DNA of 64,000 nt from Pegoplata infirma (Eukaryota; Arthropoda; Insecta; Diptera; Anthomyiidae), in NCBI GenBank assembly GCA_963921195.1, contig OY992537.1, positions 57,188,313 to 57,252,312 of the forward strand, read 5' to 3'. A model generated the notes under the pieces. It was given only the letters and a program-made list of their open reading frames with translations, ran no database searches and was not told the DNA's origin. Position numbers and translations under genes: made by a program. Shown piece by piece: positions 11,417-24,361 of the stretch; position 1 is the stretch's first letter; each line of letters starts with the position of its first letter.

Positions 11417-12213
11417 CCCAGCAGAAATAAATCGAGATTTTGGCGACACAGCATCTGTTTATAGCATACCGTAGCGCATCCAAAGAGCGCTCTTAGGGAT
11501 GCAGTAAAAGGAAGGGGAAAAAATTTAAATTTTTTTTTAAGATTTTTTATATAAAACTTATAATGTGTAATTATCTTTTGATAAAATTTCACACTTGCTT
11601 TCCTTTTTAATATTTTTAACACTTTTTGAATAAAAAAACATGAGTTTTAGACAAAGACACATGATTTGACTGCATCATTATTGCGCTGCAAAGAGCGCTT
11701 CAATCATAGCATCTTTGACCGCTGTTCCCAAAAAAAAATCCCATAAAAAATTTGAAAATGAAAATTTCCGATATTTTTTTGATGTTCACTTCCGATTTTT
11801 TTTTTTTTCATTTTGTTTCACATAAATAAAGTTTTGTAAAGTAAAACGAATGAATTTTTTTGTTATATTTTTTTAAATTTTAGTTATTTGATTTCAACTT
11901 TGAATTTACTGCATCTTTATTCTGCTTAAATCAGCTCTACAAAGATACATGAATTCTCTGCATCTTTAATCTGCTTAAATCAGCGCTAAAAAGATACATG
12001 AATTTACAGCATCTTTATTCTGCTTAAATCAGCGCTCTAAAGACACGTGATTTCAGTGCATCTAAAGAGCGCTGTTTCTGTGTATCCAACTAGCGCTCTA
12101 AAGTGGGACATCGCCTTAGGGAATCATGCATGAATTCAGCGCAATTGGATGCGCTCCTTTACTCAAGTTCCCCTTCCAAAAGCTGCTGAACGTTCAGCAA
12201 AATTTCTGCTGGG
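11417..12213. mobile_element. Non-autonomous element with CCCAGCAGAAAT inverted ends
   Basis: Begins 'CCCAGCAGAAAT' and ends 'ATTTCTGCTGGG'. The interior repeats 'AAAGAGCGCT' and 'TGCATCTTTA' words several times. No transposase ORF. Terminal CCC...GGG and this interior type are shared with 31309-32923 and 55857-57571. No unambiguous target-site duplication was found. Confidence 0.65.
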
Positions 12214-12427
12214 CAGTCATCATAACTTTTCGTTTGTATTTCAAATTTCTTACAGCTTATTTTAAAATCTACATTTTCGTTGCTGAAATTATTGTAAAAT
12301 TTTCTTTAACATAAATTTCCATAAAATTTTGAAAATCCATTTTGTTATTATTAAATTTAGTTATTTCCTGTGAAATTTTATCTACATCAATAAGACTGTT
12401 TCATTTTATATAGTATTTACAAATATA

Positions 12428-13772
12428 CACTCAAAAAAATACGTTAGTAGATTTACTAATTTTTTTTTGCTAATGCTAGTTAAGGTCTTATGATACTTGC
12501 TAGTTTTTGTATTTTTTATATTTTGGAGAACAGTGCAAATATATTTTCATAGGGAAACTGACCAAGTGTAAAGAGTATGACAATATCATGAAAAAACTTC
12601 AAACGTCAAAAAATATACGTGTGTTATCGATAATTTTGCAGTGACTGTCAAAAAAAATATAAAAATTTTCAACTTGAAATTGACATTTCCAGAATAAAAT
12701 GTTAACAGTGTTGCCAATTTTATTAGTTTTTGCTCGAATGAAGCGGTTTTACATTTGTTTTGAGCGTTTTTTAGCTATTTTGGGCGAGTTATTTTGAAAA
12801 TAAAAGTTGGCAATATTGTTTTTTTTGTTTTGTTTTTATTTTATTGTATTTCTTGTTCTTTCTCGCATTTGTTGTTTCATTCGATCAATCCTAAAAAAAT
12901 CCAATACAGAAACTAGCAAGTATCATACCACCTTTAGCTAACTTTTAGCAAATTTTTAGTTGAGATTAGCATGTCAGCAAAAAATTCTTGTAAACTTCAT
13001 TTAGCACATTAGCAATTTTAAACAAGCTTTGAACTAATTTCTTTTGCTAAATTTGAAATTGAGTTGACAACATTTTTACCAAATTTTTTGCTAATATTAG
13101 CAAAATAAATGGTAATTTTTTTTTTATTTTCAGAAAACTTAAAATGGCGCTATCTCGGAAACTAAGCCAGATAGAGCAAAATGGAGGCCATTTTTGGTTC
13201 TTAGAATCTCCATAGTATCGCCGGTCCTCTTCACATGTGTGGACCCTAATGGGCCCTAACTTTGGATCCAAAAAAGTTAGCATTCCCGAAAATTTTAAAA
13301 TGCTCATATCTCGGTAAATATTGCCGACACAACAAAAAGTCCAAAACCATTTTTGTAGCTCTCAACATATAGAACAAGACCGCAAAACAGTCAAAAGCTC
13401 TCCGAGTAATATTTTTTAAGTTATCGAGTTTTTTAATTCTCAAGACCCCAGTGGTCCCCTATAATCACGTATCTCAAAAACTAAGCAAGGTAGAGCGAAA
13501 CGGACACAATTTTTGGATCAAAAATTATGACGATTTTTAAGGAACCCAACTAGGTCTAGGCCCATCGGGGTCTGGACCTATGGGGTCCGAACCCAATGGG
13601 GTCCTCAGATGTGTATGAACTAAATTAAAAAAAAATAAAAATTTAGTTAACTAATTATTGGCAAAACATTTTTGCTAACTTTAGCAAAAAAATTGTTGGT
13701 TCAAAATCAGCAAATTTTATTGTAGGTTTACAAGCTTTTTTTGCTAACATTACAGATTTATTTTTTTGAGTG
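12428..13772. mobile_element. TA-flanked element with CACTCAAAAAAAT ends
   Basis: Inverted ends 'CACTCAAAAAAATA' and 'TATTTTTTTGAGTG', with TA on each side (12426-12427, 13773-13774). The edges carry 'TTTGCTAA' and 'TTAGCAAA' words in many copies. The middle (about 13140-13610) holds diverged tandem segments with 'ATCTCGGAAACTAAGC' and a short 'GGGGTCYGRACC' repeat. No transposase; minus-strand ORFs at 13047-13443 overlap these repeats and are not accepted. The TA duplication suggests mobilisation by a Tc1/mariner-type enzyme. Confidence 0.7.
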
Positions 13773-14934
13773 TATGTAGTATACCTTTAGGGGAATTTAG
13801 CATTATGCACTTGGGCAACAAGTATAAGGGGGAATAATAAAATTTAAATTTGTTATGAATGTTAGTTATTTGAAATATGTATGTTTGTTTGAAATATTTG
13901 TAATTGGCAAATAGCAACAAATGGAACATTAAGTGAAGGTAAATTGTTAACAAACATAAAGAGGTATTTTCTATTGAAGAGAAAATAACATATTATTTTG
14001 GTATTTATTCTAAGAGGGGATTATTTTTGAAGAAATGTAGTGAAAATACTTTAAAAAGGCCAGCAATTTAGTTATAAAGGTTTTATTTAAGGTTAAACAA
14101 TATTATAGGGCAGCAAGCGAATCTAAAGGATATTCTTTGGAATATTGCTTTTAAATTAATTTTGCTGAAAAATTAATTGAAAATTTTTTGAAACGTTTTA
14201 ATTGTAAACTTTTTACGTCAACATTTTTTCCATTAAAATTTTAATTGATTTATTTAAAAAATTAACAGAATTTTTCAAATTACCATTAATAAACATTTAA
14301 CTGAAAATTTTAAACATAAATTTTTTGTTTGTGCAAAAAACGTATCGAATGAGCAATATTTATTTATCGTAATTATTTATTACTCATACGTATTGATGTT
14401 CACTCAATCAAATATGCCGGTTTAATTTCAAACGTACCAAAAAAACTTTTTTTGGAAAAATGTCCACTAAAACTTTGGATTTTTTAAAATAAAAAAAAAA
14501 AATACATCTTGCGATTAATCATTTTTTTTTTATTTTAGCATGCTTAATATGAATACCAATTTTTTTTTAAATCGGTCTAGTAGTTTTGGAGATATCGCAC
14601 TTTAAAATTTGTCAAAAAAAATTCCATAAATTAATAGAGCTTAAGACAAACTTTCATTTAAACATAATTTGAGCCACATCAGAACATTTTAACTCATGGC
14701 GCCCTTCAAAGTTTACAGTTTTTGGTGAAAATTTGCTAAAGAACAAAAACTTTAACCGAAGGCCGCACCGGCATAAAATGATCGGCTATGAGATTTTTAA
14801 CATGATAATGTTTTTAGACTGGTGTCTAATTTTTAAAATGATGCAGTACGCCACCTCAGTTTGACTTCATAAGCTGCCGACTTAAATAAAGAAAATCTTA
14901 AAACAAATAAGTAAGAGTGTTAAATTCCGAATCT
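13773..14934. other. Spacer with FB2-like and hairpin-family fragments
   Basis: 13773-14340 shows nothing recognisable. 14370-14790 is a decayed relative of the FB2 unit ('TGGAGATATCGCA', 'AGAGCTTAAGACAA', 'TCATGGCGCCCTTC'). 14802-14876 matches the minus strand of 32983-33056, including one half of the perfect hairpin found there ('ACGCCACCTCAGTTTGAC'). Confidence 0.6.
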
Positions 14935-15545
14935 TTTATACCCTCCAACACGTTTAAAATTAAAAAAAAAAAAAATCGCAGGAGCGTCTTTTTTTTTGGT
15001 GTGGGGGGGGGGGGGTCGGATGAGTTGGTTTATATGTTTACAAATTATTTGTTTATGATATTTACGCTTAAATAATAAATTTTTATCGTTATTTTTAATT
15101 AATTTCTATTACCATGCCCCAAAGGGGGGGGCGGCCTAAAAAAACCGAATTTCCTAACCCCCTTGGTCCAAGCGAAGGTGTATGAACATAATATGGCATA
15201 CAAATGTTACATTTGTTGAGCAAAAATTAAAAAAAAACTCGTAAAAATATCGTATTTTTCAGGGGTCATTTTAGTTCTTAAAGGGGGAACTTTTTTGCCC
15301 ATCTTCGAAATTAGCCTTACCAGTAACATAAGAGATATGCTTGCCAAACTTCAGGGATCTAGCTCTTTTGGCTTGGACTGCATCGTTATTTCTACGGACG
15401 GACGGACGGACATCGCTAGAATGCCTTAGATTCTATTATTGATCAATATTATATATACTTTGTGGGGTCCCCGGCCGATATTACGATATGTTACACACGG
15501 AATGACAAAGTGAGTATACCCCCATACTGTGGTTGGAGGGTATAA
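14935..15545 (-). repeat. Dispersed repeat family B, minus strand
   Basis: The 5' end, on the minus strand, is the hairpin 'ATACCCTCCAACCACAGTAT', whose partner is 'ATACCCCCATAC' (15520-15545). Then come 'GGGGTCCC', a (GTCC)n-type block at about 15395-15412, 'AAGTTTGGCAAGCATATC', a long G run and the end 'GTTAAATTCCGAATC'. Other copies: 16215, 30180 (minus) and 54636. Non-coding. Confidence 0.7.
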
Positions 15546-16075
15546 AAAGGTTTGTGACTTCGATTTGTAACTTGGATAATAACTCACCTACTGGTGAATA
15601 AAAACTATGTTTCACAAGCTGGTGAATAAAACGTAACACAATTTTTAAGATTTTTTCAACATTTTTTTTTCATCAGTTTTTTTTCATCAAAATTTGTGCA
15701 TCATACTTTTTTCATCAATTTTTTTTTCATATTTTTTTTTACATTCAAAAATATTTTTTTTTTCATCATTTTTTTTTCATCGAATTTTTTTTTTTTTTTT
15801 CTTACATCAAAAATTTTTTTTCATAAATATTTTATTCGTCAAATTTTTTTCCATATTATTTTTATAATTTTTTTTTTCATAAATTTTTTTCACCAATTTT
15901 TTTTTTTTCATCAAAAACAAAAATTTTTTTTTTCATCAAAATATTATTTTTCGTCAAAATTTTGTTTTTCATCAAAAATGTTTTCTAATTTTTGTTTAGT
16001 ATGTCTAAACTTCTGACATAAATATGTTCCATTTGTTTTACAAATGAACAAAAAAAAATTTAGTTGTCAAACGCC
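15546..16075 (+). repeat. (TTTTTTCATCAAAA)n low-complexity array with conserved borders
   Basis: Irregular repeats of 'TTTTTTCATCAAAA' (about 15655-15990). They are preceded by 'GGTGAATAAAA' blocks and followed by 'TCTAAACTTCTGACATAAA' and 'GTTCCATTTGTTT'. The inverted counterpart is at 30785-31280, and a further array with the same right border is at 17680-18385. The 106-residue ORF at 15696-16016 is a Phe-rich translation of this repeat, not a gene. Confidence 0.7.
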
Positions 16076-16214
16076 AAAAGTTCGTCCGATATAAGCAAAA
16101 TGTTTAAAAAAATTAAATTTTAAATTTTCATAATTTGTTAAATTGTGTGGATTCTTTTCAATTTTACTTCATTACGCATATTGCTCTTTCTGCCCAAACT
16201 TTTGACTATAAAAC

Positions 16215-16890
16215 TTTTTTATACCCTCCAACTACAGTATGGGGGTATACTCACTTTGTCATTCCGTTTGTAACGCATCGAAATATCGCTCGGGGACCCC
16301 ATCAAGTATATATATTATTGATCTATGATCGATTCTAAGACTTTTCTAGAATGTCCGTATGTCCTTCCGTCCGTCCGTACGTCTGTATAAGACACGATGC
16401 AGTCCAAAATAAAAGATCTAGACTCGTTAAGTTTGGCAGGAATATGTCTTTTAGTCCTAGGCAGTTTAAGTTCGTAAATGGGCAAAATCGGACCGGGGGG
16501 AAAGTTTTCCCCCTTTACGAACGAAATAAACCTTTGAAAAACGCCATATTTTCACAGGTTTTTTTGTATTTTTGTAAAGCAAATGAAGCAATTTGATGTC
16601 AGAAAAAGTTTAAGGTAATGCACTTGGACTCAGGAAATATAAAAATCGTTTTTTTTATTAAATATTAAAAATGTATTTAAATAATGATAAAATTGTGTTA
16701 CTTAAGCTCAAAAAGCGTAATAAATGAATTTATAAACATTTACAGCGTGGGTTTATGTGTCCCCCAATGACAACTAATGACCCGCCTTCCACCCCTCCCA
16801 AAACGCCCCTTTTTTCATATTTTATTTTTTTTTACATCAAAAATTTTTTTCATTTATTTTTTTTCAAAACATTTTTTTTTCTTCAAAATT
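16215..16890 (+). repeat. Dispersed repeat family B, plus strand
   Basis: Starts with 'ATACCCTCCAACTACAGTAT' and its hairpin partner 'GGGGGTATACTC'. Then 'TTTGTCATTCCGTTTGTAAC', a (GTCC)-type tract at 16354-16385 and 'AAGTTTGGCAGGAATATG'. The distal part (16600-16890) is diverged and ends in a short (TTTTTTCATC) tract directly against family A. No coding capacity. Confidence 0.65.
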
Positions 16891-16892
16891 TT

Positions 16893-17679
16893 TATACCCT
16901 ACACCACACTGTGGTACAGGGTATAATGAGTTTGTGCTGATGTTTGTAACTCATGAAATATTGGTCCTAGACCCAATTTTAAGTATACTGATCGACTTAG
17001 AATCACTTTTTGAGTCGATTTAGCGATGTCCGTCCGTCTGTCCGTCCGTCCGTCTGTCCGTCCGTCCCTCTGTACAGCTCGCAATTTTTAATCAATTGAC
17101 TTAAAATTTGAAATTTAAGCCTCTTTTGGCCCAAGGACGAAGCCTATTGAAATTGAAAAAAATCGGTCCATATTTAGACCTAGCCCCCATGCAATGGTCC
17201 TCTTTAGTTTTGACTCAAATGACTCTAATAGCCGCATTTTAATAGGTATCCTTTCGAAGTTTGGCAGGTAATCATGTTCCGTCCACACAAATCACAATTC
17301 CGAATTTAAAATCGGACCAGTTCTTCTTGTAGCCCCCATACAAACCACCTTCCCGATTTTCACATAAATCTCTCAAATTTCATGAAAATAGAAAATATTT
17401 AATTAATATTCAGTTTGTGTATGTTAAACGCGCACTTTGATAACGTTATCAAATCTGATTATCATCTGACCATTTTTGGACTTAGGTCCCATGTGAAAAT
17501 TTCGCCCGATATTCAGTTGAAGCGGTTTCTTGCCAACAAAAAGAAGCCTATTCCTCTCAAATTTGAGTAGTGAGTGTTTTTTACACTTATTTAAGATTTG
17601 ACAAAATATAGTCCATGTTTGAACTTTGGACCCCTTTTCCGGGAAACTTTGGTGTATGACTATAATTTTCTTACTTGTC
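16893..17679 (+). repeat. Dispersed repeat family A, near full length
   Basis: Best-delimited copy of the family. It opens with the hairpin 'ATACCCTACACCACACTGTG' / 'CAGGGTATAATGAG', followed by 'GATGTTTGTAAC', 'GAGTCGATTTAGCGATGTCC', a (GTCC/GTCT)n tract (17027-17072), and the body with 'CCCCATACAAACCACC'. It ends with 'TTTTCCGGGAAACT' and 'TTCTTACTTGT'. It provides the uninterrupted reference for the split copy at 28200-29935. Confidence 0.8.
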
Positions 17680-18385
17680 TTAACTAATTTTGTTTTTTTA
17701 ATTATATTTTATTTTTTATTAAATTTTTTTTTATCCAACTTTTTTGAATATAAATTTTTTTTTTTATCAAAAAATTTTTTTCATCAAAAAAAAAAAAAAA
17801 ATTGTCATAATAATTTTCATCATAATTTGTTTTCAATAGAATTGTTGTTTTTATCAAAAAAAATCAAAAAAATCAAATTTTTTCACCAAAACTACTTTTG
17901 CACAAAGTCTAAACTTCTGACATACAAAAAACAGGTGTGAGTGTTATGGTCTTCTGTTCTTTTTTACTTCAATTTTTTTTTTAATCTATCTTATTTTTCA
18001 TCAAAAAAAAATTTTCATAATTTTGTTTTCATCAACTTTTTTTTTATGAACATGAAAAAGTTTTTTTCATAAATTATTTTTTACATAAATATTTTTTTTT
18101 CCTTTTTTATCATTAAAATTTATTTTCACCAATATTTTTTTTATAAATTTTTTTCATAAATTTTTTTTTGCAATTTTTTTATGTAAATTTTTTTTTTTTC
18201 ATCAGAAATTATATTCTTTATCAAAAACTTTTTTTCATCAAAAACTTTTTTTCATCAAACAAATTTTTTTTCAGCAAAAACATTTTTTCATAAAAAACTA
18301 TTTTTTGCTCTTTTTTCCACCAAGTAGTCTAAACTTCTGACATAAAAATGTTCCATTTGTTTAACAAATGTACAAAAATCCAGTT
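17680..18385 (+). repeat. (TTTTTTCATCAAAA)n arrays, two blocks
   Basis: Two blocks of the same low-complexity unit. The first ends near 17910 and the second near 18320, each followed by 'TCTAAACTTCTGACATA'; the second also has 'GTTCCATTTGTTT'. The repeated right border suggests that the array is part of a defined element rather than random slippage. Confidence 0.65.
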
Positions 18386-18389
18386 AGAG

Positions 18390-18895
18390 TGTGAATTTCT
18401 TCTGTCCCGAATCTTTTATATTCTCCAAAATGTAAAAATATTTTTATCACTTATGTAATACACTCATTTACCAAATTTACAGCTCTTTCGGTTTGAACTG
18501 CATCTTGCTTTCCACAGACAGATGGACCGATGTATATAGCTAGAGTGTCTTAGAAACGGGTAAATAATATATAAACTTAATGGTCGAGGAGCGATATTTC
18601 AATTCGTTTTGCAAAGAATTGCTAATGAATATAAACCCGTGTATACATCGATTTGATCTTATCTGATCTGCTTCGATCTGGTAATATATGATTGCATCTA
18701 ATTGTATATAATTATATCTGATCAGACATAATTCAATGTCAAATTTGTGCCAATGTTGACCAAATCCGAAAAATAATTTGATCTCGATTTTGGACATTTT
18801 AGATATATGCATTGCATATTATGCAATCAGATATAATTGTATACTTATGAATAGATATAAACAGATCATATAAGATCTAATTCATTTTTACTAAG
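18390..18895. repeat. Family B remnant (minus) and GATC-rich MITE remnant
   Basis: 18390-18620 keeps the order of family B on the minus strand ('GAATCTTTTATATTCTCC', 'AGCTCTTTCGGTTTGAACTG', 'GATATTTCAATTCGTTTTGC') with many substitutions. 18640-18895 is rich in 'ATCTGATC' and 'GATCATATAAGATC' and ends 'TTTTTACTAAGG', resembling the TGATCA-rich MITEs at 8057 and 35077. Confidence 0.5.
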
Positions 18896-18899
18896 GACA

Positions 18900-19204
18900 T
18901 TATTTTTCTAAAAAAACTTTGCTTTGGCGAGTACACCCAAATCTTCAGCAAAATATCTTCAGATAATGTTATCAGGATTTAATGGTTTGGGCAAGAGAAA
19001 AAAATTCGAAGGCATTTTTTTTTTTAATAATTTATTGAATGTAGGAAAAAGAGCGCCATTTTTAGAATTTCAAATAGCGATATCTCGAAAACCGTTGGAT
19101 ATTGCTAGAATGTCTTAAAAACTATCATTGGTGAATAATATGTAAACCTAATGGGTTCCTCAACTGATATTTCAAGTCGTTTTGCATGGAATGACAAAAA
19201 AATA
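18900..19204. other. Spacer with duplicated block and family B fragment
   Basis: 18905-19000 ('GCTTTGGCGAGTAC', 'TTTGGGCAAGAGAA') recurs at 19705-19780. 19080-19200 is a short family B-like piece ('GATATTGCTAGAATGTCTTA'). The 64-residue ORF at 18924-19118 spans both and is not supported. Confidence 0.5.
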
Positions 19205-19682
19205 CAGTCAAACCCGATTATAACGAAATCCGATGGACCAGTAAAAATAGTTCGTTATAAGAGAAGATTGCTATAAGCGGTGTATATTTTTTATTAACCT
19301 AGTTTTATTTAAAAAAAAAATAGACCCAATTTTGTTTTATTTTATATTTTTTCGTAAATCAACTACTTATTAAGAGGAAACATTAATAATATAAATAAAT
19401 TTTATCGAAATTCTAATATAAACTAAAAATTTCCAACCTTTTGTGAGATTGATAAACATGATTGCCACATATTAAAAAATATTTATGGGGGTTTGTTATA
19501 AAAAGCTAAATACACATGATATTGTGTTCGTGGGACCATAATAAGCAGTTCGTTTTAACCGAGGATTCGTTATAACCGAGTTCGTTATAAAAAAATATTT
19601 TGTGTAAAAATTGATGGCAAAAAGACGAGACTTTAGAATTAGTGCGTTATAACCGAGAATTCGTTATAACCGAGTTCAACTG
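19205..19682. mobile_element. pogo/Tigger-like MITE
   Basis: Inverted ends 'CAGTCAAACCCGATTATAAC' and the complement of 'CAGTTGAACTCGGTTATAAC', flanked by TA (19203-19204, 19683-19684). Termini of the form CAGT..AACC..GTTATAACG with a TA duplication are characteristic of the pogo/Tigger branch of Tc1/mariner elements. The element is 478 bp with 'CGTTATAA' repeated near both ends and no transposase, so it is non-autonomous. Confidence 0.8.
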
Positions 19683-19684
19683 TA

Positions 19685-20230
19685 TTTTCTTATTTTTCTT
19701 AACAACTTGCTTTGGAAAGTACTCCCATATCTTGAACAAAACATAATGATTAAATATTTTGGGCAAGAGAACAAAATTCGCATTTTTGTTAAATATAGTG
19801 ATACGTTTGAAAAAATTTTAAAAAAATTTGTAAATTTTTTAACGTTAAAGTTTTTATCCGTCTTAAAAAATTATCTTAGGTATGATAAATTTTCGTCTTG
19901 TTAAAAAAAAATTCTTTAAAAACCCAAACACGTGTTTAAAACATTTTTCTTTAACACTTCTTACAACATTTCTCAGTTGTTTGTATATTAATATGTGAAT
20001 AATCTTCAACTGGTTTTTATCCTTTACAGCAATTAAAAATGTTTTACACGTATTTTACAACACAACATGAGAGGAAAAAAAAATTATAAAATGGATACAG
20101 TTAAGAAGAAAATTCAAACAAGTATATACTTATTACAACAACAATCACGACAAACACCAACAAACAGCAACGAAAAAGCTCTTATCTGAACACCAAAAGT
20201 GTTTTTACAGACACAAGTAACACACAGTGT
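19685..20230. other. AT-rich spacer
   Basis: Starts with the block shared with 18905-19000, followed by simple A/T- and CAACA-rich sequence. No gene or RNA recognised. Confidence 0.5.
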
Positions 20231-22132
20231 GTACATTAGACCACCCAAAAAATGTATGGGATTTGCAAAAGTAGTTTTTTGTTCGCTCCACCGGCAGTTT
20301 CTGAGAGATTGGCCATAAAAAATAATATCTGTGCAAGAACTGGATCTCTCGGTTGCATACAGGCCAGTCGATTTGAACTTTTGACCCTAAAAGTGACCTA
20401 AAAGCACTACAAAGCTTTTAAGTGTCATAACTCTCAAAATATGCGTTTTTCTAAAAAATGCTATATAAGTTTTATTTTGCAGAACAAGAACGGAAACATT
20501 TCCTTCATACAAATTTTTAGCCTAGGTCTAACACATCGTGGTGTTTTAGGCGGTTAAAATAAAAATTAATGCAAAGACTTAATTTAAAACGACCCTCGTT
20601 TAAATTTGGACGGAGACTCAAATATTCGGTGTCCATTATTTTGTAGAGTAAGACATGTAGTTTTCATAAACCAATTACATTTGGAATTTATATGGGTGAT
20701 TTCATTACAGAACAGCCCAAAGCTGACTTTGAAGTTTCGATTTTCCAAATGCTGTATACAAATTTGGGAAATTACTTTATTTTAAACGACCCTCGTTAAA
20801 ATTTTAATGGATACAATCGGTTTCCATGATTTGAAGAGTTAAAAATGGAGATTTCAAACTACAGGCATTTTTAGCATTAATTTAAAACCTGTTAGCAAAA
20901 TACAATATGAAAAGTACTTGTCATATTTTTACCCGCAAATGAATGTACCTAGTGGAAGTTAGGGTCAATATTTACCAATTTAATTATTTTGGAGCACCAT
21001 ATAAAATATAGCATACCAGAGTCTAAAAAAACTGCAATTCTCAATATTTGATAAAAATAGAACGATTTGTGCTCACATCTCGAATTATGGCTTCAAAATT
21101 GTGTAATTTATAGTAGAATTTTTAGACTTAAAAAAAAAATTAAGGTTTCGGACTTTTTCAAAAATTTAATTTTAATTTTTAAACGTTAAAAAATAAGTGA
21201 TAATTACTTCGAATAATTTTTTCATATTTTTTTCTAAAACTACGTTTAAATACCAACAAAACGTTTTCCAACTTATTTTAAGGTATCTATATATTTTACT
21301 GGTAAAAATTAATTGGAAATTTGCATTTTTTAACTTTTTTTTGTAAAAAAACGCCATTTAAATTGATTACTCAGCACCAACTTGGTATAAAAGGCTGAAA
21401 ATTTGAGTGCAAGTTGCATTTAATACGTACTAAAACATATCCAAAAAAAAAAAATAATCGAAGGGGATCGGGTCTAAAAGTTAGTGATTTGGCCTGGAAT
21501 ATTTTCCCCAAATATTTTCCAAAAAGTACACATCTAACTCTTCAAATCGTGGAAACCGATTGTCTCCATTAAAATTTTAACGAGGGTCGTTTAAAATTAA
21601 ATAATTTCACAAATTTGAATACAACGCTTGGAAAATCGAAACTTCAACATCAGCTTTGGGCTCTTCTGTAATGAAATCACCCATATAAATTCCAAATGTA
21701 ATTGGTTTATGAAAACTACATGTCTTACTCTACAAAATAATGGACACCGACTATTTGAGTCTCCGTCCAAATTTAAACGAGGGTCGTTTTAAATTAAGTC
21801 TTTACATAAATTTTTACTTTAACCGCCAAAAACACCACGATGTGTTAGACTTAGGCTAAAAATTTGTATGAAGGAAATGTTTCCTTTCTTATTCTGCAAA
21901 ATAAAACTTATATAGCATTTTTTATAAAAACGCATATTTTAAGAGTTATGACACTTGAAAGCTTTGTAGTACTTTTAGGTCACTTTTAGGGTCAAAAGTT
22001 CAAATCGACTGGCCTGAATGCAACCGAGAGATCTAGTTCTTGCACAGATATTATTTTTTATGGCCAATCTATCAGAAACTGCCGGTGGAGCTAACAAAAA
22101 AATACTTTTGCAAATTTGGGTGGTCTAGTGTA
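20231..22132. mobile_element. Foldback element FB3
   Basis: Inverted ends 'GTACATTAGACCACCC' and 'GGGTGGTCTAGTGTAC'. Arms of about 600 bases (20231-20855 and 21525-22132) are reverse complements, for example 'CAAGAACTGGATCTCTCGG' near 20335 against 22025-22042, and 'CGACCCTCGTT' blocks. The spacer 20856-21524 is single-copy-like and AT-rich. No transposase. It has the same architecture as FB1, FB5 and FB6 but a different terminal sequence. Confidence 0.85.
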
Positions 22133-22263
22133 CATGTGTTTGTGTAAACTTTAATGAGTTTGTGTATCAGAGATAAAAATGTGCATATAAGTGTGTGTTG
22201 AAAGAGTATGTTTGCTGTTTACACACACATTTAAATGTGTTTTTGTATACATTTATGTTTATA

Positions 22264-24361
22264 CTAGCTTACCATCCCGGTACTTCGTTACCGGTTGCAT
22301 TGAATACCGTATAATAGGAGGATCAGAATTGCTCTACCGATTTCAAGAAAATTCCCCTACGTAGTCTTTGTTTTATTTACTTGTGCACGTTTAAGTCTTT
22401 TATAGAATAATATTTCAATTAAAAATTTAAACAATAAAATTTTAATAATTTTCAAGCCCTAATATTGGGATTTTGGATTTGGAGTGAATAAATATTTCAG
22501 TGAATAAAGAAATTGTAATAAAAATGTGTGTGAGTGAAAAAACATACAGAGAGAAAAAAATTTGTGTAAAAAGTATCATTCCATATTATTCCCTGCTCTA
22601 TTCCATTTCGTTCCCCGTCCTAAAAGTTTAAATTTTGAAATACGTCCTTCTCTTGGGTGTTATTTCTGGGGCTTTGAGTTTAATAGTTAGATAGGTAACA
22701 ATAACCATTTGCCCCCTTTTCCCCTTAAAATTAAATTTTCCAAAAACTGTTTTTTTTTTTGTGCTAGTTGATCCTTTATTTAAAATATCAAGTTGTTGAA
22801 CTAATATTTCAAGAAATATAAGAATAATCAAAATATACACTTTTTCATTATTTTAAGAACAAAAAAAATGTACCAAAAGCACACTTTCTTACCCCCGTTA
22901 CAAACGGAATTTCGAAAAAGAACCTCTTACAGAATGTTTGTTTCTTCACCGAAGCTTCCTCTTCCATATTTCAATTTTCTAGGATCATTATTTTAGCAAA
23001 TATTTAAAGTACAAAGAGGATTTTACATTCCTAATTATTAGTTTCTCGTCAAAAATATACGTCAAAAAATATCAAAGGTACCGAAAATACACTTTTTTAG
23101 CCTGTTTACCCCACTAAGAAGCGAAAAAACGCATTTCTCACAGAATGTTTTTTTTACCGAATTTGCCTACATTACAAATTTTAAGATTCTAGGAAATATA
23201 AAAAGTTTCTATAAATATAATTTTAGGAAATGAAAAAGTATCAAAAATTGTACTTCCGTTACTTTTAATAAAGGGCACTTTTAATGAAATGTACTTTTTA
23301 TAAAAGGTACTTTTTATAAAAGGTACTTTTTATAAAAGGTACTTTTTATAAAAGGTACTTTTTATAAAAGGTACTTTTTATAAAAGGTACTTTTTATAAA
23401 AGGTACTTTTTATAAAAGGTACTTTTTATAAAAGGTACTTTTTATAAAAGGTACTTTTTATAAAAGGTACTTTTTATAAAAGGTACTTTTTATAAAAAGG
23501 TACTTTTTATAAAAGGTACTTTTTATAAAAGGTACTTTTTATAAAAGGTACTTTTTATAAAAGGTACTTTTTATAAAAGGTACTTTTTATAAAAGGTACT
23601 TTTTATAAACGGTTCAGAATTTTCAGAAAGTACTTATTCCAGAATGTTTTATTTCACTAAAGGATCCTACATTTCAAATTTGAAGTTTGACTGACCATTA
23701 TTTCAGTATATAAAAAATGTACCAAAAGTACACTTTTTTACCCATTTTACCCCCGTCGAATCAACATTGGCAAAAACCCAGACTTAGTGAATCTTTTTTC
23801 CGGGAGATGAACCTACATTGCAAATTTCAAGTTTCTAGTACTATTATTTAAGGATATATAAAAGGTACCAAAAGTACAGTTTTTTACCCTTTTTACCCCC
23901 TAAGAATCAACATTGGCAAAAGTCCAGCCTTACTGGATCTATATTCCAGGATATGAACATACAAACGAAACTTCAAGTCTCTATGACCATTATTTCAGGA
24001 GATATAAAAAGTACCAAAAGTACAGTTTTTTACCCTTTTTACCCCCTTAGAATCAACACTGGAAAAAATCCGGCCTTAGTGTATCTATGTTCCGGGAGGT
24101 GAACATACAGTCCAAATTTCAGGTCTCTATGACCATTATTTCAGGAGATATAAAAAGTACCAAAAGTACAGTTTTTTACCCTTTTTTCCCCCTTAGAATC
24201 AACACTGGCAAAAATCCAGCCTTAGTGGATCTATATTCCGGGAGGTGAACCTACAGTCCAAATTTCAAGTCTCTAGCTTCAGCGGTTTGGGCTGGGCGAT
24301 GATGAATCAGTCAATAAGTCAGTCAGTCAGTCAGTCACATTACTCTTTTATATATATAGAT
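22264..24361 (+). mobile_element. Element E, copy 1, carrying a 16-bp satellite
   Basis: Apparent 5' end 'ACTAGCTTACCATCCCGG' and 3' end '(TCAG)n ... TTTTATATATATAGAT'. The interior is a diverged ~145-bp repeat (22860-23280), a 16-bp satellite (23290-23610), then about four more regular ~145-bp units (23690-24290: 'GGTGAACATACAGTCC', 'ATTTCAGGAGATATAAAAAG'). The same order is seen at 52180-54391. No ORF. The superfamily is uncertain; element types that carry internal minisatellites, such as Helentron-like or RTE-derived elements, are candidates. Confidence 0.65.
23290..23610 (+). repeat. 16-bp tandem satellite, GGTACTTTTTATAAAA
   Basis: Nearly perfect head-to-tail units of 'GGTACTTTTTATAAAA'; the length implies about 20 units. 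One unit near 23490 has an extra A. The unit is close to self-complementary (TTTTTATAAAA, GGTACY). Confidence 0.95.

Noticed and set aside
15696..16016. 106-residue Phe-rich ORF that looks like membrane segments
   Set aside because: Direct translation of the (TTTTTTCATCAAAA)n array.
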